A stretch of 18,479 nucleotides of DNA. It comes from an uncultured Eubacteriales bacterium. GTDB lineage: Bacteria; Bacillota; Clostridia; Oscillospirales; CAG-382. The DNA is taken from NCBI GenBank assembly GCA_934444485.1, contig CAKSCN010000030.1, forward strand, positions 1 through 18,479, in the 5' to 3' direction. The position numbers were made by a program, and so were the translations under genes. Shown here piece by piece: positions 12,292 through 18,479 of the stretch. Positions within the stretch are counted from its first letter, which is position 1. Every line of letters begins with the position of its first letter. Below the pieces are notes generated by a model, which was given only the letters and a program-made list of their open reading frames with translations, searched no databases and was not told the DNA's origin.

Positions 12292-15200
12292 ATGAAAAGA
12301 ATACTGTCAATCGCTCTCTCAATTCTTATGCTCATCGGAGCTGTTTCAATAACCGGCATATCCGTGTCGGCGGCGGAACCGATAAGCTTCGATTACGCCG
12401 ATTCCAACAAGGGCGGCACTAACGGCTTCGTTGACAAAAAGACCTGCGGCACGCTTGAGGTCGTCGAAGAGGACGGCAGAAAGGCACTCAAATTCACCCC
12501 CGACCTCACAAGCGAAAACGCCGGTGCGGCTCTCGCAATCGAGGGCTACGGGCTTGCGAAGTACGGTGCGGCTTACGACACCTACAGATACGCTTCGATA
12601 GAGTATAAGTACGTTTCGACTGCGCCGAAGGCGGTTGCTTTTGCGGTTCAGCTCTGCAACTCCAACAAGGTCTTCGAGAGCGGCGGAATGACGGTTGCGG
12701 CGGATGAAACGCTCAAAACCGGAGAGTGGACGACGGCGTACTTTGACATGACGGCTGTTGACACAAAGCTTGCGACTGCTCTCGACGCACATCCCATAAA
12801 TCACATCCAGCTTCGTCCGTTTGGCGGCACAAAGGTGAACGCTCTTGACGCCGGCGACGTAATCTACATAGGAAAGCTCACTTTCTCCGAAACAAACCTC
12901 AAGCCCGGCGGAACGACTGTTGAGGCAAAGCCCGTCGAAAAGACCGAGGCAAAGGCGTCCCCTGCGACGACCGTCACTCCCGAAGCTCTCGGAGGTCCGA
13001 ACACGGAGTCTCTCCCAAAGGTGGTAGGCGCAGACGACGTTATGGTAGAGCTTTCCTCGCTCACCGGCAGCTTCGTCGATAAAAAGGACAGCGGCACGCT
13101 CGAAAAGGTAACGGTGGACGGCAGACCGGCGCTCAAATATACGCCCAACCCCGACTCCCCCGACAAGAACGCAACCGTTTCGATAGAGACAAGCGGTCTT
13201 TCGACAAAGCTCCCCTCCAAGGTTACATACGAGGAATACAGCTATATTTCCCTCGAGTATTTCTACGCTCCCTCCGAAGAGCCTTTAAGCACCGAGATAC
13301 TCATATACCTTGCAAACTCCAACAAGATTTTCGAGAAGCCCGACGGCAAGAATAACGTAAAGTCGGCGAAGCTCGTTTCCGGAAAGTGGGCGACTGCATA
13401 TTTCGATATCACTCCGGCAAAGGCTAACCTCAAGGCGGATCTCGAAGAGCACGTGCTCAATCACATTCATGTGCGCCCGTTCAACACCACCTCCTCAAAG
13501 CTCCGTACCACCGACGTCATTTACCTCGGCAAGATAGGCTTCCACAAGGCTGACCCCAACCCCAAGACGGAGTACGAGGTCTCCTACATCAAGAGTATCA
13601 GCGGCGCTGTCGGCGAGGATATCGCAAAGTCCACCGTTGACGCAGGCGCAGAGGTCACGCTCGCAGAATGCCCGTGGACGGTTGAAGGCTTTGAGTTCGT
13701 CGGCTGGGAGGTAAACGGCGAGACAAAGAAGCCCGGCGACGTCATTATCGCAGAGGGTTCAAACGATCTCACGATAGGCGCTGTGTGGAAGGAAGCCGCC
13801 GACAAGAGCAACTCCAAGGGCTTCAACTATGCAACCGGCATATTCAGCGAAATATGCGAGAAAAAGACCAATGCAACAGCGGAGACAGTTCAGGTAAACG
13901 GCATCGACACAATCCTTGCAAAGCCCGTTCCCACTGACGAAAAGCCCGGTATGCTCATTCTCGACGCTTTCAGTCTCAAAAACAAGATTAAGGTTGACCT
14001 TGACGTTTACAAGTACGTCACTCTCGTTTACAGACAGGATATCGTCACCGAAAACGAAAAAATAACCGCACCTCACGTTCAGTTCACGCGAAACAGCGGT
14101 ATGTTCAAGAACGGCGTCCCACTCAAGCGTCTCGACAACACTGTAAGAAACGGCGAGTGGTGCGCAACTGCCTATGAAATCCCCGACCTTACGGAAAACT
14201 ATACCGACCCCAGCGGCGTTCACAGCCTCGCTCAGGTACACGTTTACCCGTTCGGCAACAAGATACAGACAAACGAGCTTTCCGCTGGCGACGCCGTATA
14301 TGTTCAGGGTATGATTTTCAGCAAGGAAAAGCCTGACGACGTAAAGTACGCTCCGGCGTATATCACAGGCTACTCCGACGGCACATTCGGTCCCAATAAG
14401 ACCATGACCCGTGCGCAGGCTTGCACGGTTGTGGCAAGACTCCTTGCAGGCTCCGACGAAAAGGTCACTGCCGCCGACTCAACCTCCTTTAGCGACGTTG
14501 ACAGCAGTGCGTGGTACTACAAGTACGTCTCCTACTGCGAGGCAAAGGGACTTCTCAAGTCCTACAGCGGCAAGTATGAGCCTAACGGCAACATCACAAG
14601 AGCCGAGTTTGCGGAGCTTGTATACAATATGGGAATAGTTTCCGCAGGTGCGGAGAAGAAAACCTTTACCGATGTCGGCGAGAGTCACCCGAGATACGAG
14701 GCTATAATGGCGGCGGCGTCCGCAGGTCTTGTCACGGGCTACGCAGACGGAACGTTCCTCCCCGACAGAACAATAACACGTGCGCAGGTTGTCACCGTGA
14801 TAAACAACGCCTACGGCAGACACACTCTCGCTAAGCGGTATAACGAATACGGCGGTATGTTCTCCGACGTTGACGAAAGCTCCTGGGCGGCGGGCGCAAT
14901 AGTAGATTCCGCAGTTTCCCACGTCGCTCTCAAGAACCCCGGCGTTGACGAGTACGAGTGGATTTACCGTGAAGCGGTTTCCTCAGAGGTTACGGAGGCG
15001 GTTCTTGCCGAGGGTAAGAAGAAGCTTGAAGAGGTAAACGCACTCGAAGAAAAGCGCATCGCCGAGATAAGAGCGACCGAAACAAAGGTCACGGTAACGG
15101 GTACGAAGTACTACTTTGCAAACGACGGCGACGACGCCAACGACGGACTTTCCGAGGCGAAGCCGAAGAAGACAATAGGGGAACTCAACAAGCTCTCCCT

Positions 15201-16359
15201 CAAGCCCGGCGACGGCGTCTACTTCAAGAGAGGCGACACCTTCCGAGGCGGCATAATCGGCAGAAGCGGAGTCACCTATACGGCATACGGCACCGGCGAC
15301 AAACCCAAGCTCTACGCCTCCCCGGCAAACTTCGCAGGCGCGGACAACTGGGAGCTTACCTCCACGCCCAACGTATGGAAGCTCAAGACTCCGATTAAGA
15401 ACGACGTCGGTCTTGTCGTGTTCGACGAGGGAAAGGCGTGGACGGAGAAGTTCATCAAGGGCGCAAAGGGCTTCACGGGCGACCTTTCGCAGATAAACGT
15501 TGACCTCGGTATGTGGCACGACGTTTCCGCACCGACGAATGTCGAGGGATATCTCTACGTCCGCAGTGACAAGGGCAACCCCGGTTCTCTCTACACTTCA
15601 ATCGAAGTAAACCCGAGAGAGCATATACTCAAGGCGTCCGACGGCATTGTCGTCGATAACCTCTGCTTCAAATACGGCGGCGCACACGGTATCAGCGCAG
15701 GCAATATAAACGGTCTTACAGTGCAGAACTGTGAGTTCGGCTGGATCGGCGGCTCGTGGTTCAGAACCGACACCTTCTCTCGCTACGGCAACGCTGTCGA
15801 GGTTTACGGCGGATGCGACGGATATACGGTCAATAACTGCTACATATATCAGATCTACGACGCCGGCGTTACGCATCAGTACACCGAGGGCGGAAATATC
15901 GATATCGAGATGAAGAACATAAAGTATACGAATAATGTCATCACCGACACAATCTATACCGTCGAGTACTTCATTCATAAGCCTGACGCAGGCAAGGTTC
16001 ACAGAATGGTCAACGTCGATATCTCCGGCAACCTCTTCATGCGTTCCGGCTACGGCTGGGGTGCAGACCCGTCGAGAAGCGCGCATATCAAGGGCTGGAA
16101 TACCTACAACGAAGCGGAGAATTTCACGATATCGAACAATACCTTCTGCCTCTCCAAAGCGAATATGATAATGGTCGGCGCTCAGGTTACGGCATGGGAG
16201 CCCAAGACAAGCGGCAACACCTACATTCAGAATTTCGACTCGCAGTTCGGCAATATCGGCGCAAACAGCACAAAGTTCATCGGCACGATGGAGGCATATC
16301 TTAAGAGTGCGGGAGACGGCGACGCAAAGGTTTATTTCCTCCCGGCACTCGAAAAGTGA
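12292..16359 (+). CDS. Secreted SLH-domain surface protein with three repeat modules and a C-terminal parallel beta-helix
   Basis: A 1355-residue surface protein. Residues 1-28 are a signal peptide (MKRILSIALSILMLIGAVS, cleavage near VSA). Three related beta-rich modules follow at about 33-200, 253-420 and 505-681, each opening with a DKK..GTLE-like motif and closing with a D-V-IY-x-G-K-x-x-F motif; carbohydrate-binding is plausible but not shown. An InlB-like repeat segment lies at about 428-502 (FEFVGWEVNGETKKPGD). Three SLH motifs sit at about 686-721, 733-781 and 792-882, with TRAQ/TRAE signatures, and should bind secondary wall polymers. After a charged helical linker (about 884-933), residues 937-1355 form a pectate-lyase-like right-handed beta-helix with RSDKGNPG and FKYGGAHGI. 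SLH in the middle, not at an end, is less common. The ATG at 12292 follows AGAAAGGA (12276-12283); an upstream in-frame ATG at 12157 precedes the promoter and is rejected. Confidence 0.86.
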   Translation: MKRILSIALSILMLIGAVSITGISVSAAEPISFDYADSNKGGTNGFVDKKTCGTLEVVEEDGRKALKFTPDLTSENAGAALAIEGYGLAKYGAAYDTYRYASIEYKYVSTAPKAVAFAVQLCNSNKVFESGGMTVAADETLKTGEWTTAYFDMTAVDTKLATALDAHPINHIQLRPFGGTKVNALDAGDVIYIGKLTFSETNLKPGGTTVEAKPVEKTEAKASPATTVTPEALGGPNTESLPKVVGADDVMVELSSLTGSFVDKKDSGTLEKVTVDGRPALKYTPNPDSPDKNATVSIETSGLSTKLPSKVTYEEYSYISLEYFYAPSEEPLSTEILIYLANSNKIFEKPDGKNNVKSAKLVSGKWATAYFDITPAKANLKADLEEHVLNHIHVRPFNTTSSKLRTTDVIYLGKIGFHKADPNPKTEYEVSYIKSISGAVGEDIAKSTVDAGAEVTLAECPWTVEGFEFVGWEVNGETKKPGDVIIAEGSNDLTIGAVWKEAADKSNSKGFNYATGIFSEICEKKTNATAETVQVNGIDTILAKPVPTDEKPGMLILDAFSLKNKIKVDLDVYKYVTLVYRQDIVTENEKITAPHVQFTRNSGMFKNGVPLKRLDNTVRNGEWCATAYEIPDLTENYTDPSGVHSLAQVHVYPFGNKIQTNELSAGDAVYVQGMIFSKEKPDDVKYAPAYITGYSDGTFGPNKTMTRAQACTVVARLLAGSDEKVTAADSTSFSDVDSSAWYYKYVSYCEAKGLLKSYSGKYEPNGNITRAEFAELVYNMGIVSAGAEKKTFTDVGESHPRYEAIMAAASAGLVTGYADGTFLPDRTITRAQVVTVINNAYGRHTLAKRYNEYGGMFSDVDESSWAAGAIVDSAVSHVALKNPGVDEYEWIYREAVSSEVTEAVLAEGKKKLEEVNALEEKRIAEIRATETKVTVTGTKYYFANDGDDANDGLSEAKPKKTIGELNKLSLKPGDGVYFKRGDTFRGGIIGRSGVTYTAYGTGDKPKLYASPANFAGADNWELTSTPNVWKLKTPIKNDVGLVVFDEGKAWTEKFIKGAKGFTGDLSQINVDLGMWHDVSAPTNVEGYLYVRSDKGNPGSLYTSIEVNPREHILKASDGIVVDNLCFKYGGAHGISAGNINGLTVQNCEFGWIGGSWFRTDTFSRYGNAVEVYGGCDGYTVNNCYIYQIYDAGVTHQYTEGGNIDIEMKNIKYTNNVITDTIYTVEYFIHKPDAGKVHRMVNVDISGNLFMRSGYGWGADPSRSAHIKGWNTYNEAENFTISNNTFCLSKANMIMVGAQVTAWEPKTSGNTYIQNFDSQFGNIGANSTKFIGTMEAYLKSAGDGDAKVYFLPALEK

Positions 16360-16431
16360 GCGCAGACTTTTTACAACAGCATAAAAGGCGGCTGACGGAC
16401 GCTACCGATGCCGTCCCGAAAGGACACAGTC

Positions 16432-17823
16432 ATGAATACAGTAATAACCGATAAAAAAGCGGCGGCGGAGTACGTTGCCGAAATCGACAGAAAAGCCGAG
16501 GAGCTTAAAAATATCATTCTCACGGCGCACGATACGGTTCGCCCCGTCGGGACAAAGTACTACGTTTCCGAAAACGGCGACGACGCAAACGACGGCATCT
16601 CGCCGGAAACACCCGTCAAGACCTTTGACGGAGTGGCAAAGCTGCCTCTTGTATCGGGAGATGCGGTTCTCTTTAAGAGAGGGGAGACCTTCAGAGGCTG
16701 TCTTACCGCAAAGACGGGTATCACGTACTCGGCATACGGCGAGGGCAAAAAGCCGCTTCTCACAAATTCTCTCCGCAACTACGCCGACCCTGCAATCTGG
16801 GAGGAGACCGACACTCCGAATGTCTATAAGCTCACAATTCCGCTCACGAACGACGCCGGAATTGCCGTCTTTGACGACACCCTCTGGAGCGAAAAGCGCA
16901 TAAAGGGACGTCCGGAGTTCCTCGAGGGAAAGCTCTCCGACCTCGACTGCGACCTTGCAATGTGGCACGATGTTCCGCTTCCCATGAAAGAGACCGGGTA
17001 CGTTTACCTGCGCAGTGACAAGGGCAACCCCGGCGAGCGTTTTAAGAGTATCGAGATCGGCACGAGAATGAATATCGTAAGAGTACCCGGAGTAAACGAC
17101 GTCATATTCGATAACCTCTGCTTCAAGTACGGCGGCGCGCACGGTATCGGTACGGGTCACATAATGGGTCTTACCGTCCAGTACTGCGAGTTCGGCTTCA
17201 TCGGCGGCTCGTGGTTCAGAACCGATATACTCTCCCGTTACGGCAACGCAATAGAGATATACGGCGGCGCACGTGACTACAAGGTGCGGTATAATTACAT
17301 CTATCAGATATACGACGCCGGAATTACGCATCAGTACAAGAACGGTCCGGACGCCGTTGTAATGGCGGATATCGAGTATTCGCACAACCTCGTCGAGGAC
17401 ACCTCGTATTCCATCGAGTACTTCCTCACCGAGGCGGTTGACGTCGAAATAAAGCCCGAGCGTTACATGAAGGATATCTCCATGCACGACAACATTCTCC
17501 GCCGCTGCGGCATGGGCTTCGGCGATCAGCGTCCCGACAAGTCGAGAGCGGCGCATATCAAGGGCTGGCACCACACGAATAAGGCGTGGAACTACAGCAT
17601 AAGAGACAACATCTTCTGCGGTTCAAAGTATATGCTTCTCCACGTCGGCGACGAAAACGACGCATGGCTTCCCGAAATGAGCGGAAATACCTACGTCCAG
17701 GAGGGCGGCAAGAGCTTCGGTATCTTCGGCATGGACGAGGTCATTCACCCCGTGGACGACAACATCGGCAGTCTCCTTGACAATACCGTTCACGAAAAGG
17801 ACGGAGTTATGGTTGTCCTCTGA
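16432..17823 (+). CDS. Beta-helix protein, duplicate of the C-terminal module of the preceding gene, no signal peptide
   Basis: A 463-residue protein that aligns over its whole length with residues about 905-1330 of the preceding protein, including the charged linker, NGDDANDG, FKRGETFRG, RSDKGNPG, FDNLCFKYGGAHGI, GGSWFRTD, IYQIYDAG and SRAAHIKGW. The fold should be a right-handed parallel beta-helix as in polysaccharide lyases and similar carbohydrate-active enzymes; the substrate and catalytic residues are not evident. It has no signal peptide or SLH motifs. I chose the ATG at 16432 because GAAAGGA at 16418-16424 is correctly spaced; an ATG at 16408 would add 8 residues. Only 72 nt separate it from the previous stop, so it is likely in the same transcript. 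A terminator lies at 17922-17957. Confidence 0.82.
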   Translation: MNTVITDKKAAAEYVAEIDRKAEELKNIILTAHDTVRPVGTKYYVSENGDDANDGISPETPVKTFDGVAKLPLVSGDAVLFKRGETFRGCLTAKTGITYSAYGEGKKPLLTNSLRNYADPAIWEETDTPNVYKLTIPLTNDAGIAVFDDTLWSEKRIKGRPEFLEGKLSDLDCDLAMWHDVPLPMKETGYVYLRSDKGNPGERFKSIEIGTRMNIVRVPGVNDVIFDNLCFKYGGAHGIGTGHIMGLTVQYCEFGFIGGSWFRTDILSRYGNAIEIYGGARDYKVRYNYIYQIYDAGITHQYKNGPDAVVMADIEYSHNLVEDTSYSIEYFLTEAVDVEIKPERYMKDISMHDNILRRCGMGFGDQRPDKSRAAHIKGWHHTNKAWNYSIRDNIFCGSKYMLLHVGDENDAWLPEMSGNTYVQEGGKSFGIFGMDEVIHPVDDNIGSLLDNTVHEKDGVMVVL

Positions 17824-18021
17824 GCTGCCGTATTCGCAGTCGCTTTGCGTGTTTGACCGGATATACGTTGGCAAAGCACGTGCGTTTGACTGCATACGTC
17901 CGCATATTTTCTCAAAAAACGTACAGTCTCCGTAAAAAAGCGGGGACTGTATTCTTGTGCGGCACTTCAAATGGCCAATATGTGAATTTTCGCACTTTTT
18001 CAATTTTTTTTGCAAAAGCTC
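17824..18021. other. Gene-free stretch with one terminator
   Basis: About 270 bp separate the beta-helix gene from the tRNA. The stretch holds the hairpin at 17922-17957 and the tRNA promoter at 18022-18050. I see no credible ORF; a reverse-strand ORF across this stretch and the tRNA is a known type of tRNA-antisense artefact. Confidence 0.7.
17922..17957 (+). terminator. Terminator downstream of the beta-helix genes
   Basis: TACAGTCTCCG (17922-17932) pairs with CGGGGACTGTA (17941-17951), 11 bp with one G-T pair and an A-rich loop, followed by a modest T-rich run (TTCTTG). Confidence 0.65.
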
Positions 18022-18050
18022 TTGACAAACGCAGATATTTATGATATAAT
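18022..18050 (+). promoter_or_regulatory. Consensus promoter of tRNA-Ser gene
   Basis: TTGACA (18022-18027), exactly 17 nt, TATAAT (18045-18050): a full match to the sigma-A consensus, as expected for stable RNA genes. It lies 47 nt upstream of the tRNA 5' end. Confidence 0.9.
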
Positions 18051-18096
18051 AACACAGTCGTCGGAACGAAAGTATCCGATTTATAACGAACACTAT

Positions 18097-18188
18097 GGAG
18101 AAGTCGCGTAGCTGGTCGAGCGCGCACGATTGGAAATCGTGTAACCGTCAAAAGCGGTTCGAGAGTTCGAATCTCTCCTTCTCCGCCA
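18097..18188 (+). tRNA. tRNA-Ser (anticodon GGA)
   Basis: The acceptor stem GGAGAAG (18097-18103) pairs with CTTCTCC (18178-18184), followed by discriminator G and an encoded CCA (18186-18188). The anticodon stem CACGA/TCGTG encloses the loop TTGGAAA, anticodon GGA at 18132-18134, reading UCC and UCU. A long variable arm (AACCG/CGGTT) is the class II mark of tRNA-Ser. The T-arm is GAGAG/CTCTC around TTCGAAT. The last 21 nt are repeated at 18342-18362. Confidence 0.97.
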
Positions 18189-18303
18189 GAATAAGTGACT
18201 TTACATAGTGGATGTGGAGTCATTTATTTTTTCGTTGGTGTGACGAGAGATGAGAAAAGGGCGGTTTTGCTTGCAAAATTGCGAACGTCCGGGGGATGTT
18301 CGG
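18168..18303 (+). repeat. Direct repeat copy 1: tRNA-Ser tail, terminator and spacer
   Basis: From the T-loop of the tRNA (18168) through CCA, the terminator and a 71-bp spacer, this stretch recurs at 18342-18479 with a handful of changes. The period is 174 bp before the T-run and 176 bp after it, because copy 2 has two more T. The spacer contains TTTTGC/GCAAAA (18265-18278) and the 8-bp hairpin GAACGTCC/GGATGTTC (18283-18301). Confidence 0.95.
18196..18232 (+). terminator. Intrinsic terminator of tRNA-Ser
   Basis: TGACTTTACAT (18196-18206) pairs with ATGTGGAGTCA (18212-18222) in an 11-bp stem with a 5-nt loop, followed by TTTATTTTTT. It starts 8 nt after the CCA. A variant copy lies at 18370-18408. 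Confidence 0.88.
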
Positions 18304-18341
18304 AAAGCCCGAGTGCGTGCCGCAAGCGGTAGCGAAGCGGG
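18304..18341. other. Junction segment between tRNA tail repeats
   Basis: A 38-bp GC-rich segment not part of copy 1 or 2 within the window. It contains CCGC-AA-GCGG (18320-18329) and a second near-copy AGCGAAGCGGG just before the tail copy begins. A comparable GGCGG/CCGCC palindrome also sits at the tail junction in the left-end repeat (99-115). Confidence 0.6.
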
Positions 18342-18479
18342 CGAATCTCTCCTTCTCCGCCAGAATAGGTGACTTTACATGGTGAATGTAAGGTCATTTA
18401 TTTTTTTTCGTTGGTGTGACGAGAGATGAGAAAAGGGCGGTTTTGCTTGCAAAATTGCGAACGTCCGGGGGATGTTCGG
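18342..18479 (+). repeat. Direct repeat copy 2: detached tRNA-Ser tail, variant terminator and spacer
   Basis: This starts with the last 21 nt of the tRNA (18342-18362, T-loop to CCA) but with no tRNA body before it, so it cannot form a tRNA. A variant of the terminator follows at 18370-18408, then the same spacer to the window edge. Bases 18403-18479 are an exact 77-bp copy of 18227-18303. The unit is cut only by the window end. Confidence 0.95.
18370..18408 (+). terminator. Second copy of the tRNA-Ser terminator with pairing-preserving changes
   Basis: TGACTTTACAT (18370-18380) pairs with ATGTAAGGTCA (18386-18396), followed by TTTA and eight T. Compared with the copy at 18196-18232, three bases of the 3' arm differ (two G to A, one A to G) and every pair is kept through G-U/A-U exchanges. 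Confidence 0.8.

Noticed and set aside
16402..17574. Reverse-strand ORF of 390 codons opposite the beta-helix gene
   Set aside because: It mirrors the coding strand; the forward frame has strong homology to the preceding gene's module, the reverse frame none.
17912..18223. Reverse-strand ORF of 103 codons across the tRNA-Ser gene
   Set aside because: It is antisense to the tRNA; translations of tRNA-Ser antisense with an EIRTLEP-like string are a well-known spurious gene call.

Overview
The window looks like a Clostridia-type Firmicutes chromosome. The signs are Gram-positive style YidC and Jag/KhpB, a CCA-encoding tRNA-Ser, strong GGAGG ribosome binding sites, an S-layer-homology (SLH) surface protein and a dockerin-bearing leucine-rich repeat protein. 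Base composition is roughly balanced. The organism cannot be named from this sequence. The two ends each close on an exact 77-bp copy of a nearby internal sequence, so the window is probably one whole short-read contig that stops at tandem repeats.

Layout. Bases 1-332 hold a partial tandem duplication of the 3' end of a polysaccharide deacetylase gene that reads leftward (277-945). A divergent promoter pair at 994-1103 separates it from a rightward group: an amidohydrolase (1140-1940), a MurR/RpiR-type SIS regulator (2012-2887), a CPBP membrane protease (2922-4034) and tadA (4049-4540). A consensus promoter then starts the conserved ribosome/RNase P/membrane insertion block: rpmH (4674-4808), rnpA (5041-5538), yidD (5551-5820), yidC (5921-7039) and khpB/jag (7106-7999). 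dnaA is not next to rpmH here. Downstream lie a stand-alone 2-oxoacid dehydrogenase E2-like acyltransferase that has lost its catalytic His and Asp (8037-8963) and a sugar phosphate isomerase/epimerase-like TIM barrel (9015-9890).

From 9960 on, the region is mostly cell-surface functions: a secreted BspA-type leucine-rich repeat protein with a C-terminal dockerin (10052-11599), then ruvX (11672-12085), then a 1355-residue secreted protein with three repeated beta-rich modules, three SLH motifs and a C-terminal parallel beta-helix (12292-16359). It is followed by a 463-residue duplicate of the beta-helix part that has no signal peptide or SLH motifs (16432-17823). A tRNA-Ser(GGA) gene with a perfect consensus promoter follows (18097-18188).

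The most unusual signal is at both ends. In each case the last bases of a gene (17 codons of the deacetylase; 21 nt of tRNA-Ser) plus the hairpin/terminator downstream are repeated after a short hairpin-rich, gene-free filler, with periods of 235 bp and about 175 bp. The two loci share an architecture but not a sequence. This suggests a class of small tail-duplicating tandem units or remnant integration sites at gene 3' ends.
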